Below, piece after piece: positions 13,419-25,569 of a DNA stretch of 64,000 bases. Every line of letters begins with the position of its first letter. Position 1 is the first letter of the stretch. A program made the position numbers and the translations under genes. The DNA comes from Mactromeris polynyma (taxonomy: Eukaryota; Mollusca; Bivalvia; Venerida; Mactridae): the NCBI GenBank assembly GCA_032209605.1, contig JASFXZ010000008.1:2418001-2482000 (forward strand), read 5' to 3'. The notes under the pieces were generated by a model. It saw only the letters and a list, made by a program, of their open reading frames with translations, had not been told where the DNA came from and did no database searches.

Positions 13419-13505
13419 GCGGGGATTCGAACCCGCAAAGAAAAAGTTCTACTCATCTTTCCACTGCACAGCTCCGTATATAACCGCTCGGCTATTCCCG
13501 CTTCG
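13419..13505 (-). mobile_element. tRNA-Ser/Leu-like sequence (SINE head or tRNA pseudogene)
   Basis: The minus strand has a perfect A-box-like ATAGCCGAGCGGTTA and, about 45 bases on, a perfect B-box GGGTTCGAATCC. The outer AGCGGG and CCCGCT can pair as an acceptor stem. The total of about 87 bases suits a long-variable-arm class (Ser or Leu). The T-stem pairs only with an 8-base loop and no clean anticodon arm was found, so a derived copy is more likely than a working tRNA. Confidence 0.5.
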
Positions 13506-14502
13506 ATATTAGTCGATTGAGTAACAGTTTAATAAATGTTATCACTATTTTATGACACCCCTATTTGGGTACATTGAACTTGTCTGTCTAATGTTTATAA
13601 ACAAAAACTTATCCTGAGCGGACTGTACATTAACCGATTGTATGTTATCATGGCGTTTTTATTTTAACTGATAATACGAACTCTGGTATACCGATGTGGT
13701 TCAGCATTTCTCGTATTTCCGCATCCTCAATTCCACAGGGTGACGTGGAAATCTGCGAAAGTCGTTACTGCAACGTTAGTTAGAATTTAATGACCTGGGT
13801 GACAGGCAAAAAGACAGGTATTGCGTTCAAAAATTAGTGATCAAAGATAGTTTTCAGCGTAGCGAATCTTTTATTACCCTGAGCGAAATTGACTTTTACA
13901 TTATCACATTCAGCATCAGAAGAAACTCTACCGGAAATACCGAAGTGCGCATGCCCATCAAATCTTGTAATTGAGCTTAATTCTGTTTTTTGTTGGAACA
14001 AATGATTACAATTTTCAAGAAGTTTTTCCCCTATAGATTTCACATGTGGCAAGATACATACATTACATGATGTATAGATATTTATAACAAAATATCCACA
14101 TGACTGGACTCCGATCTGATGAGGCAAACTCCATACGACAAATTGGAGTATAATATTTATATCCATACCCAATCAAACACTACAAACGGTATGGAAGCGA
14201 ATTTTACAGAAATATGAAAGCAGTTTGAATGTATACAGTCTAACTTAGACCGTCTCGGCAAATGCCGCATATTATAAATTGAAAATGGCGAGGAGATGTA
14301 TTTTTCCCAAGGCTGAAACTGTTCGAAAACATGGGAACTATTCCAAAATGATGTAAAACTTTCAATTTCATACAAGAACAACACAGAATTATGTTATCAC
14401 GTGTAAGTCTCGGATGGAACCAATGACAGCAATGGCGGTAGATGCACGTCGAACAGACGCGCAGTCCTATACGTAACTAAAACGAATAATAAGATTTAAC
14501 AG
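13506..14502. other. Unannotated sequence with an unrecognised minus-strand frame
   Basis: A 112-codon minus-strand frame at 13834-14172 has a balanced amino-acid composition in its second half (for example ITRFDGHAHFGISGR), more protein-like than neighbouring frames. I recognise no domain. It could be a decayed transposon fragment or chance. Confidence 0.3.
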
Positions 14503-14806
14503 CAGGGCTCTAGAAGCGTCCCGGACTAGCCTAATGCTGAATCGGGCCACCAACAGTTGTGTTGAAGTTAGTCAAGGACAAGTCTGTTTCTAAAGCTAAC
14601 CAACGTCAGCAATTGTTAAGTTCTAAGTCAAACCTTACAATCACACAAACATATACATGTGAATATTATTTTTTGATTGTGGAGCTATCATTGTGTATGT
14701 TTATTTGTTACTAAATTGACGACTGGATTCGTTTGTAGGACAAGTCAAATTTTACATTTCCATTAGTCCGGGACAAGTGTCTTTGAACAACATTTCTAGA
14801 GCGCTG
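14503..14806 (+). mobile_element. Short TIR element, CAGGGCTCTAGAA family, copy A
   Basis: It starts CAGGGCTCTAGAA and ends TTCTAGAGCGCTG, inverted repeats matching at 12 of 13 positions. Inside are TCGGGCCACCAACAG, GTTGAAGTTAGTC and GGACAAGTCTGTT, which match copy C at 63550. There is no coding capacity and no clear target-site duplication. Confidence 0.7.
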
Positions 14807-15504
14807 AAAAAAGAGGAAAATATGTACGAACGCAATGATAGCAGCTAGAGTAATCGTCGTAAGCAAGCCACCTTCCTTACGAAGCTGGTATTTTAATGGC
14901 CGAACAATTTACAATATATCTCTAACATGATTACCTAAACTTCCAAATGGCGTTTCATCGGGGGTGATCAAAATACATTTTATTTATATTTACACAACGA
15001 ATCCAAATGTTTCTAATTTTTCGACCGGGACAACGAGAACTGTTGACTGGTATTCGTTTATTTCGTCTACAGTCGACCATGTCACTTGACAATTTATCGG
15101 GTGACAGTCTACAGTCACATGTGCCGTCCTCCTGTCAATAAAATATGCATTTGAATTGGAATGATATATTTTGTTTTTACTGTCATATAATTAATCAAAG
15201 TAAGATAAATTTAGACGGAAGGTGTGAGTGTATAAAGTAAGGGTTAAGTCTCATCACTTGATGTCACATACATTTTCTACTCTATCTAGTACTAATATAT
15301 CTACAGAACATGAAATGGACGTCAAAAGTGTGTATTATTCAACAAAACATGTATCGTATTCACGAAGCGCTGTTTGCAAACAACAATCATAATTAATGCC
15401 ATGTAATAATATAATAATTTAACAGTGAAGGCTAACTCAATTAAGAGAACCATTATTTCATGAAATGCTGCAAACAGCGATCCAGCAGCAATGTTCCATA
15501 CTAA
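14807..15504. other. Unannotated AT-rich sequence
   Basis: Nothing recognised. Confidence 0.5.
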
Positions 15505-15637
15505 ATTTCATATCGATAATCGGTTCGCATATCTATATATCAAATTCATATCGATAAGCGGTTCGCATATCTATAAATCAAATTCATATCGATAATCGGT
15601 TCGCATATCGATATATAAAATTCATATCGATAATCAA
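15505..15637. repeat. Tandem array, 38 bp unit, about 3.4 copies
   Basis: TTCATATCGATAATCGGTTCG recurs at 15507, 15545 and 15583, with a partial fourth. Each unit carries the palindrome ATCGAT. Confidence 0.9.
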
Positions 15638-16767
15638 TAGAAATTATTAACATATCGGTTCTTGTTATATATAGCATGTTAATTATATTACAGTTCAGAA
15701 TTTAAAACATTTTTTAATAATAAATGAGAACTATAAAGATATTTCACAGGACTTCACAATATTGCTCCGTTCAAAACACCGAGCTCAGAAACAAATCTTC
15801 TCCAATGTACCAATTTTACACACTTCTTCATTTGGTCCATTGCTCGCAGCAAACTTGCCACTGTTGAAATCTGATATTACAATTGACAGTACACAAGTAC
15901 GGACGGCTTATGAATCTGCCAGAAATCATACTATATGACGAGGGTATGAACTGTCATGTTGATGTATTCGAATTATATGCAAATTCATTCACAATGTGTT
16001 TTCAAGATAAGTATCTGTTTGTGTGACAAGAGTTATACAATCTTCAATGATTGACATACCTGATAATTTATTATTAGATATTTATTATTTAATAACATAT
16101 TATTTTTTAAATAATTTATTTGCATATTTTTTTTTTAAATAATTCATTTCATCGGTTTGAGAGTTGCACGCTGCGTAACTGACATCCGAGCGACGTATTC
16201 TTTTATCACACCGCAACATTTGATCGACAACCATTTTTGTATTTAATTGTTATGGCCACATGTTATTGTATTTTATGATGTGGGCGGTATTTATGATTCA
16301 GGAGGGGATATTGTACTGTCGACAGAAAACATATGGTATGTTTCGTATAATGAGAGGGCTCTGGGTTTTCAATGCTGAATTGGTGAATTTACATTTAAAT
16401 GAAGCACTTGGAAGCCACGAGAAAATCAAAATTCATGCAGGAAAACGTTACTATGCATACAATTTTTCGGAAGTTGTATTTCAGTAAACGAAACTTGATT
16501 GACGTCAAATGGTTTTATGTAGTAATTCGAAGCTTGTGGAGAGAGCGTTCGTTGATAAAACGTTATACAATAAAACCCAATGCAGGATAGTAATCGTGAA
16601 TTATTTGTAAACAAAACGAGCAAGTCTGATTATACCAATATAAAAGGATTGTAAAGCAAGTTATATGTTAAATGATTTCTGAACGTCTCGTAACTAAGTA
16701 CAGACAGGAAGTAAGTAATGACATTGTTAATTAGACAATTAGTCCACTTAGAGACAGTTCCAGACAA
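15638..16767. other. Unannotated sequence with an extreme A/T patch
   Basis: No gene recognised. The stretch 16065-16150 is almost entirely A and T. Small frames at 16260-16590 on both strands overlap each other and look random. Confidence 0.5.
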
Positions 16768-17073
16768 AATACAGTAAAACGTGTGTAACGTTACCCGTAT
16801 TAGGTTCAGTAATACAGTAAAACGTGTGTAACGTTACCCGTATCAGGTTCAGTAATACAGTAAAACGTGTGTAACGTTACCCGTATTAGGTTCAGTAATA
16901 CAGTAAAACGTGTGTAACGTTACCCGTATCAGGTTCAGTAATACAGTAAAACGTGTGTAACGTTACCCGTATTAGGTTCAGTAATACAGTAAAACGTGTG
17001 TAACGTTACCCGTATTAGGTTCAGTAATACAGTAACACGTGTGTAACGTTACCCGTATCAGGTTCAGTAATAC
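16768..17073. repeat. Tandem array, 43 bp unit, 7 copies
   Basis: AATACAGTAAAACGTGTG starts at 16768 and every 43 bp to 17026; seven exact-length units fill 16768-17068. Units end GTATTAGG or GTATCAGG in the order T,C,T,C,T,T,C, suggesting an 86 bp dimer grew first. Each unit holds the palindrome GTAACGTTAC. Confidence 0.95.
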
Positions 17074-17190
17074 AAGAATAATAATAACAATATCGTTTCA
17101 GTGTACGGGGAGACATTTTACCGCCATGATCAATCTTATAATTTAAGATTTTCGTATACTCAGACATATGTATGGTTGGGGAATTTTAGG

Positions 17191-17222
17191 GGCGCGCGCC
17201 GGTTCCCCCCCCCCCCCCCCCC
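17191..17222. repeat. GCGCGC patch and 18-base C homopolymer
   Basis: GGGGCGCGCGCCGG is followed by 18 consecutive C bases at 17205-17222. The length may be uncertain because homopolymers are error-prone. Confidence 0.9.
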
Positions 17223-17361
17223 TTCTAGATCAGCTTGATAGTAACATAGTGAAAAGCAGGCGATTGCTGAATTAGGCAGACTTAAGGTTTATTCATTATT
17301 GATTTATCTTGTTAAGGGCTCACCATTGTTTACCATACAGTTCCTTATTTGACCCTTTCAT

Positions 17362-17585
17362 TTGCCGTGTAGTTACATAAAATATTCCAAACATTGCGAA
17401 CTTGTAAGAAGGAATTCGTTTATAAATGCGATGTTGCTAACTATTTCTGTTTTGTTTTTACATTGCTTACTTATAACTGAATTGTTTGATTACCCATATA
17501 TGTTATCTGTCTGTCATAACATTGTCTGTTGTTACAAATGTAACCATGACCAAAATAAAGTATATTGTATTGTATTGTATTGTTT
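17362..17585 (+). mobile_element. 3' end of a LINE-like retrotransposon with TATTG tail
   Basis: A run of non-coding sequence ends CCAAAATAAAG and then a (TATTG)n-type tail at about 17558-17582. A pentamer microsatellite tail instead of poly(A) is typical of CR1-like and related LINE 3' ends. The same layout, with a TTCTG tail, is seen at 42150. No reverse-transcriptase frame is left. Confidence 0.4.
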
Positions 17586-17980
17586 ATAAATGCGATGTTG
17601 ATGAATTTCCTCAATTTAACAAGAAATAATTAAAATAATTTAAATTGAATCATTTGTCGAAATCGTCGATACACACGGAAGCACAGTTAATTTATTCACT
17701 TAAAATCGTTGAAATGATCTGTGTAAAGCAATACTGTTCATAGAAGTGCTCGAAGTAATTGGTTTTTAATTGAAACAAGTTTGATGATGAACACATTAGC
17801 AGTATCATTTAGATGGTAGACGATGCAAATAATCGTTAAGTGTAGTTAAAGTACTAATTCATAGGTAGACTTTCAATTTTAAATATTGAATTATCCCATC
17901 ATATCTATAAGTACACTCGGAATTGAAAAACGTGTTGTTTATTCACAGGTTTCAAAAATCCAAATGACATGAGCGTTAAT
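17586..17980. other. Unannotated AT-rich sequence
   Basis: Nothing recognised. Confidence 0.5.
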
Positions 17981-19288
17981 AACTTGACGTCTGTGACAGA
18001 CAAAACAGAGTACGTAGCGATAACTTGACGTCAGTGACATGCATAACATAGAACGTAGCGATAACTTGACGTCTGTGACAGACAAAACATAGAACGTAGC
18101 GATAACTTGACGTCTGTGACAGACAAAACATAGAATGTAGTGATAACTTGACGTCTGTGACAGACAAAACAGAGTACGTAGTGATAACTTGACGTCTGTG
18201 ACAGACATAACAGAATACGTAGCGATAACTTGACGTCTGTGACAGACAAAACATAGAACGTTGTGATAACTTGACGTATGTGACAGGCATAAAAGAGTAC
18301 GTAGTGATAACTTGACGTCTGTGACAGGCATAACAGAGTACGTAGCGATAACTTGACGTCTGTGACAGACATAACATAGTACGTAGTGATAACTTGATGT
18401 CTGTGACAGGCATAACAGAGTACGAAGTGATAACTTGACGTCTGTGACAGGCATAACAGAGTACGTAGCGATAAATTGACGTATGTTACAGTCATAACTG
18501 AGTACGTAGCGATAACTTGACGTCTGTGACAGGCATAACAGAGTACGTAGTGATAACTTGACGTCTGTGACAGACATAACATAGTACGTAGTGATAAATT
18601 GACGTATGTTACAGGCATAACAGAGTACGTAGCGATAACTTGACGTCTGTGACAGACAGAATATAGAACGTAGCGATAACTTGACGTCTGTGACAGGCAT
18701 AACAGAGTACGTAGCGATAAATTGACGTCTGTGACAGACATAACATAGAACGTAGCGATAACTTGACGTCTGTGACAGGCATAACAGAGTACGTAGCGAT
18801 AAATTGACGTCTGTGACAGACATAACATAGAACGTAGCGATAACTTGACGTCTGTGACAGGCATAACAGAGTACGTAGCGATAAATTGACGTCTGTGACA
18901 GACATAACATAGAACGTAGCGATAACTTGACGTCTGTGACAGGCATAACAGAGTACGTAGTGATAACTTGACGTATGTGACAGGCATAACAGAGTACGTA
19001 GCGATAACTTGACGTCTGTGACAGACAGAATATAGAACGTAGCGATAACTTGACGTCTGTGACAGACATAACAGAGTACGTAGCGATAACTTGACGTCTG
19101 TGACAGACAGAATATAGAACGTAGCGATAACTTGACGTCTGTGACAGACATAACAGAGTACGTAGCGATAACTTGACGTCTGTGACAGACAGAATATAGA
19201 ACGTAGCGATAACTTGACGTCTGTGACAGACATAAAAGAGTACGTAGTGATAACTTGACGTATGTGACAGGCATAACATAGTACGTAG
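17981..19288. repeat. Tandem array, 41 bp unit, about 32 copies with 82 bp dimers
   Basis: The unit carries ACTTGACGTCTGTGACAG and ACATAACAGAGTACGTAG. Between about 18690 and 18950, units alternate as 82 bp dimers (AACTTG...GGCATAACAGAG then AAATTG...GACATAACATAG). A second dimer type (ACAGAATATAGAAC alternating with ACATAACAGAG) fills about 19000-19215. Every unit has TGACGTC, and one (18026-18033) has the full palindrome TGACGTCA. Minus frames of up to 446 codons are artefacts of the 41 bp period. Confidence 0.96.
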
Positions 19289-20098
19289 AAGTGCGACGCT
19301 TCAATCATCTTGAGAATGTTATTCTTTCTTGTGATTCATATGTCAATATTTGAATTTAAAAGTGAAAGGATAAATAAAAAGCATAGCTCACGAGAGACAG
19401 AGCTTAAATTAATATACATGTATTAGCAACAGAAAAAATCATATGGATAGTTCAACTTGTGCTACATATATTATGTTATTCAATAGTTAGAATATAATTT
19501 GGATATTAGTGAAGGGCAGTAAGAGAATAAGAACAAGTGTTGGCTGATGTATGTAAGGGATTTATTTTCTATTTGTAATAAATATTGAAATCATTCCTTG
19601 AGAAGTATAATGTTTTTTCTTGGCTTAGTTTACCACGTAACCAAACGTCGTACAATCCTATCCAGTATTCAATGAGCTTACAGTTTAAATCTTTGAACAA
19701 TCTAGAGGTACAGTTATTTTATCATTTCACACTGTGGCGTTGAAAGTCGGATCTTCTTTTATCCCTGATGAGGGAAGAGAAAACATTGAAGATAACAGTG
19801 TAATTGGTACTACAGAAAATCGCTGAATCGCTGTGGCGGTCATAACTAGTTTATAACGATTTACCATTTTCACATCATACTTGCTTCGCTTTCCAAATAT
19901 CAGACGTACGTATCAATGTGTACATGAACGTAGTTTAATAACATCCACTGCTATATACTAAATGATATCGTTCGGTGCAATCTTGGTACATGTAATACCA
20001 AATTCTAGTTATGTCTATGTTTTATTCAAATTGCACAAATCATCAAGGAGCTAGACGGCAGAACAGCAGACGCTGTGCTACTTCAGGTCCTACTGCAA
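19289..20098. other. Unannotated AT-rich sequence
   Basis: Nothing recognised. Confidence 0.5.
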
Positions 20099-20806
20099 GT
20101 ACTAGCCCCATTGACAGTAGAAACTGCAGATATCTGCCGTGAGTGCTAGCCCCATTGACAGTAGAAACTGCAGATATCTGCAGTGAGTGCTAGCCCCATT
20201 GACAGTAGAAACAGCAGATATCTGCAGTGAGTGCTAGCCCCATTGACAGTAGAAACTGCAGATATCTGCCGTGAGTGCTAGCCCCATTGACAGTAGAAAC
20301 TGCAGATATCTGCCGTGAGTGCTAGACCCATTGACAGTAGAAACTGCAGATATCTGCCGTGAGTGCTAGCCCCATTGACAGTAGAAACTGCAGATATCTG
20401 CCGTGAGTGCTAGACCCATTGACAGTAGAAACTGCAGATATCTGCCGTGAGTGCTAGCCCCATTGACAGTAGAATCTGCAGATATCTGCAGTGAGTGCTA
20501 GCCCCATTGACAGTAGAAACTGCAGATATCTGCAGTGAGTGCTAGCCCCATTGACAGTAGAAACTGCATATATCTGCAGTGAGTGCTAGCCCCATTGACA
20601 GTAGAAACTGCAGATATATGCAGTGAGTGCTAGCCCCATTGACAGTAGAAACTGCAGATATATGCAGTGAGTGCTAGCCCCATTGACAGTAGAAACTGCA
20701 GATATCTGCAGTGAGTGCTAGCCCCATTGACAGTAGAAACAGCAGATATCTGCAGTGAGTGCTAGCCCCATTGACAGTAGAAACAGCAGATATCTGCAGT
20801 GAGTGC
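20099..20806. repeat. Tandem array, 44 bp unit, 16 copies, each with a palindrome
   Basis: The unit is GTGCTAGCCCCATTGACAG plus TAGAAACTGCAGATATCTGCAGTGA. Many copies hold the perfect 16 bp palindrome CTGCAGATATCTGCAG; others are broken by single changes (CTGCCG, ACAGCAG, ATATATG). Confidence 0.96.
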
Positions 20807-22430
20807 GTCACAGGACCTTGCACATATCCCTTAGATTGCGTTGCACGTTTCGGCAGCATAAAAAGTAAAAAACGGTCAAAGGTTCGATGTGCATTATTCA
20901 GTTTTGTTCTTATGTCACTAAGGTGCACATCTGCTAAATAGACAGAAAGTGCACCGTACCATATGAGTATTCATACCGGGGTGTGATTGTTGTATACATG
21001 TAAGTCAATGTCGGACAGAGGTTGGTTGTTCATTCTGTTATACATTGATGGCACATATAATACAGTGATTCACATACTGGTTAGAAACACAAAACAGATC
21101 TACCAATGAAACGTATAATATCATGCCAAAGTCTGTAAATTATTTGTTGTTTACCGTTGTGTGTGAAACTGTCGAACATTATACAAGGTTATATTAATAT
21201 ATAATCGATCGTATTTGAAATGCTTTGCGGTAAAACAAAGATGTATGTATAAAATGTATATTACTATAAGCCCACAATTCTCAGAGTATTCAGGCCTCCC
21301 GTTGACTTTAAACTTAAACAGTAAATAACCAAAATAAAGACCGAGTTTGTATTTATAATTAATTGCCCTCGTCTTGCCTATACAATGATAAACAATTATG
21401 ATTTAAAACTCGTCATTCAAGTGAGTTGTTTTTTCATAAATTTAAAAACACGGAAACATGGACGGGTTTTATATAACCCCTAATGATTATGATTAACACG
21501 ACTGTCATTGTGGGGAACCATTCATTCTAATCCTTTATCATCGTTTTTTACACAAATATTCCCACATTTAGACGTATCATGGAATGTATTCTGTTATGTA
21601 CAGTAAGTATGCTTGACGCATTGTGTTAAACGCATTGTCCGGTGCGTTGGTAATTTTTACAAACTGTGATATTTACATTCCAGCAACATGTTTGTCGAAG
21701 GAAAGAAATATTTCGCAAAAATCTTTGAAGTATACCGCTAGTTACTCATAGCTAATTTGTCTTCAAAATATTTAAATTATTGATCAATGCAAGTTAAGCG
21801 ATGAAAATATTTCTGGTATAGAGTTCGCCGTGTTGTTTCATTTTTTGCATCTTTAATCAAGTATACAGTACAATTAATTAATGTCAAAGCACGAACAAGC
21901 CGTCTAACCACAACCCCCTGATACCCTACAAGTCACAATCATGACTAGAGAGCGGAAGGAAGGCGCGTTTTGAGGGAACACATTTAATTGCAACCACTTA
22001 CGCGAAATAAAGGACTCTAAATGCATCGAGCAATTAAATAGGTGCAGTCTTAATGTAAGCTTAAAACAGCTCCCACTGTCAGCTGATAATAGTGTAGAGA
22101 ATGCTAATATGCTTTATATGTCTACTTGCGTACTTTGATAACATAGGGCTATGTCTACATGGGTATGAAATGCGACCAATATACGCATAATTACTTAACT
22201 TGCTTTAAAACAACGACGTTCAATATCTTATATTTCACTATACGCGTTATTGTTGATTTATCAAGTTTGAATAGCGTAATTCCGTACTACATAAATAGGA
22301 CTACCACTCATATATCACCGTTTGTAGAATGTTGAACTGACCACTGGCACTAAGATGACTCCTGATGTGAACCTTCCATGAGACAAGCCAACGCTGACTC
22401 GGGACCGAGAAGCTGCGATATGTTATACAC
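20807..22430. other. Unannotated AT-rich sequence
   Basis: No gene or repeat recognised on either strand. Confidence 0.5.
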
Positions 22431-22605
22431 TATCCGTGGCTGAGTGGTTGAGGTATCCGACTTTGGAGCGGAAGGTCGAAGGTTCGAATACCGGTATATG
22501 TCCGATCCGATATGGTCGGTTTGCAAGTAACTAGTTAGTTAATAATGGGTATCACTGCCTACCTGCCGGGTGTCTTGCATTAAAGGATATCAATCGGAAA
22601 GTAAA
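22431..22605 (+). mobile_element. tRNA-derived SINE-like element
   Basis: An A-box CCGTGGCTGAGTGGTTGAGG and a B-box AGGTTCGAATACC lie about 50 bases apart. The intervening arm CCGACTTTGGAGCGG would place TTG in the loop. A body of about 100 bp follows, with CACTGCCTACCTGCCGGG and CTTGCATTAAAGGATATCAA. The stems have mismatches, so a SINE head is favoured over a tRNA gene. Confidence 0.6.
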
Positions 22606-24584
22606 CGTGCTCAAACAGCAAGTGAATTAGAATTCAGACAAAGCTGACCTTTTAATTAGTGATGGTCCTTTATTAAATAAATACGCCTATACGTGTAGGA
22701 CTATCCTTGGCGATTACATCACCCCGTGATGATAACAGTACATGACACTAGCCAGTTCATAACACCAATATGTCTACAGTATATGGAAGAAAACTTCTTC
22801 ATGTTTGCGCCAAACACAATATTTGATTCCTTTTCTTATTTCGCCATAAGGCTGAAGAAAGATTTCTATAATACTTGCACTAAATAAAAAAATGATTTTA
22901 TTGTGACTCTATCGCCTTTAATCGTACGTATTTTTCATGCAAATAATTGTTTCATAAATATATCTGTATCATGTTATTCGAATGATCTGTGTCAAACTTT
23001 ACATGATTCATGGCAATTTTCGGAAGGAAAAGGATTGCTGTAAACATATGTTATTCTGATTTTTTCTGACAATATTTTATATCATATATGATCACAACAG
23101 TTGGCACGGAGATGGTAATAAATACTGTTCAGAACTTTTTAACATAGTTGACATTAAATGTCTTTATATGGTCCACGAAATAAGGTTCCAGCTTTACTGT
23201 ATCCTGTCTGGATTCTGTCGTGCAACGTAAATATTAACTGAGCATGTTCTCGCAAAATCTCGTTTCGATTAGACGAGATTTTGACATTTATAGCAGACGA
23301 TAAAATATGAAATACTTGGCTGATCAGACGTAAAACTGTCAGATGACGTTATCTCAAGTATTCTACATCATTGTTATCATATTGCCATAGGAACAATGTT
23401 AAAGACATGTCTGAGAGTACCTCGTAAATGATAGCCGGTGTCTTCTAGACTGCCACCAATAAGGCGGAATGATGAAAATAATGTATTTTCGCGATGTGCA
23501 TATTTCATTTATAGACCAGACTCTAAATGTAGCATAGATAATCATTAATTCAACTTATTGTCAGACAACACAACAACGCACAGGTTATATACGTATTCAA
23601 ATATTGCAGAAACATTGAAACGATTTGTAAATCTCCCGATTTTCATTTGCAATGTAAGCATATTCAGTCGAAATACAATAGTCGCTATAACGACATTCGG
23701 ATAGTTTTTTAATAACCAAGTTAATATTCGCATCATAAGAAGACATAATGTAGATTTATTTTATTAGCGACAGAAAGCTGTTTTTATCAGTGTAAGAACA
23801 TTATTTTATCATTATATAGGATTTAGTATATACAAATCATGAACATAATGTAATACTTCAGTCAAATCACGTTCTCACTTTCCTTTCTATAATTTTATCC
23901 TACACTCCTCCCAAATGTTAGAATTTTCTGTTCCAATATTGATTCGTGTATAGTCATGAAACGCTGAACCATTTTCAGTTTGCTCTTTGACCCAATGAGT
24001 TAAGTAGTGTGCCTTGTTTTGTACCTGTGGCCTTCCCTCCGCTACCCTCTCAGTCTTCAGTCTAAAAAATCTTGTGATACTACACAAATGTAGCGCGCTA
24101 AAACAATTGTACGTGCACATCTACCTGACTACTGAATGTAATTAGTTGTTGAAACGACAAAAAATGGAAAGTGAAAAAATATCTATCAACTATAACGAGA
24201 CAGTCGTAATGTCATAACCTTTGAATAAAAATAGTTGAGACATTTTTTATCCAAAACATTAATGTCATACGATAGACGTACTTTCTATTACTTAAAACGT
24301 GTGACAAAAATTCGGGACTTCGCCCTTACAAACAATTTCCAATCTATGCTTTCCACTTCAACGATAAAAGGCAAGGTAACTACAGTCGTACTTCATTTAT
24401 TCGACAAACTACAATCCGAATACTTGGTATTATCCGAATAGATGTTAGGTCCCGAAGTATCTTCTTAAGCACGTCAAATTGAAATGGGCAATTCGATAGC
24501 GAAATAAAGGTCCTTATGTCAATTTACTTGATCAAGTGACCAAAACAATAGATAGAATAAAACAACAACAGTACGACATACACT
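22606..24584. other. Unannotated AT-rich sequence
   Basis: No array, RNA or recognisable exon. I looked here for the next Wnt exon on the minus strand (TRE-x-AF, HNNEAGR, CHGxSGSC) and saw none. Confidence 0.5.
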
Positions 24585-24817
24585 ATCACGTGACATACAC
24601 GTGACATACACTTTCACGTGACATGCACGTGACATGCACGTGACATGCACGTGACATGCACGTGACATGCACGTGACATACACGTGACATGCACGTGACA
24701 TACACGTGACATACACGTGACATACACGTGACATACACTATCACGTGACATACACGTGACATACATGTGACATACACTATCACGTGACATACACACGACA
24801 TCCACTATCACGTGACA
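24585..24817. repeat. Tandem array, 11 bp unit with CACGTG in nearly every copy
   Basis: The unit is ACGTGACATGC or ACGTGACATAC, with longer CACTATC and CACTTTC spacers. I count 17 CACGTG palindromes, many in the extended form CACGTGAC. Confidence 0.92.
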
Positions 24818-25113
24818 CGTTTGTATCATTGCCATTGTTACACTCGTCTGCTAGGAAGTTTATACATTTATGAAATGTTACGAACTGACGACTTACAGTA
24901 TTTTGCTTGTTGGGCAGACATTGTAGATAGAATTAACTATTAACTTAGGATTAATACAATTCTCGAGGAACCAAAATAAATGCACTTCAATGAAACGAAA
25001 ACGTGTGAAAATGAGTTTTATCGACCGTAGATAGGCCGCTGCAGTGTTGCACACTAATTCACATGCATTACGTTGGAATTTCATTAAAACGAATTTACGG
25101 ATCAAAAGATACC

Positions 25114-25569
25114 ATCGGAGTCCACGTATTGTTTGATCATCCCTCGTATACTAGAACATCACTGAATTGATTTATTCACGTGACTATCACCAGAGTCCAC
25201 GTATTGTTTGATCAACCCTCGTATACTAGAACATCATTGAATTGATTTATTCACGTGACTATCACCAGAGTCCACGTATTGTTTGATCATCCCTCGTATA
25301 CCAGAACATCATTGGATTGATTTATTCACGTGACTATCACCAGAGTCCACGTATTGTTTGATCATCCCTCGTATACTAGAACATCACTGAATTGATTTAT
25401 TCACGTGACTATCACCAGAGTCCACGTATTGTTTGATCATCCCTCGTATACCAGAACATCATTGGATTGATTTATTCACGTGACTATCACCAGAGTCCAC
25501 GTATTGTTTGATCATCCCTCGTATACTAGAACATCACTGAATTGATTTATTCACGTGACTATCACCAGG
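25114..25569. repeat. Tandem array, 75 bp unit, 6 copies
   Basis: GAGTCCACGTATTGTTTGAT occurs at 25118 and every 75 bp. Two subtypes partly alternate (TACTAGAACATCACTGAA and TACCAGAACATCATTGGA). Every unit ends TTCACGTGACTATCACCAG, sharing TCACGTGAC with the 11 bp array 300 bp to the left. Confidence 0.95.

Noticed and set aside
13419..13505. Functional tRNA-Ser or tRNA-Leu gene
   Set aside because: A- and B-boxes are good, but the T-stem and anticodon arm do not fold cleanly, so it is listed as tRNA-derived.
13834..14172. 112-codon minus-strand frame as a gene
   Set aside because: No domain, no splice or promoter context, and frames of this length occur by chance in 64 kb.
15061..15080. 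CATGTCACTTGAC as a trace of the Wnt CKCHG motif on the minus strand
   Set aside because: Read on the minus strand the frame hits a stop (TGA) and the neighbouring residues do not fit.
17939..19308. Minus-strand frames of 425-446 codons with regular Cys and Ser
   Set aside because: Produced by the 41 bp array in three frames.
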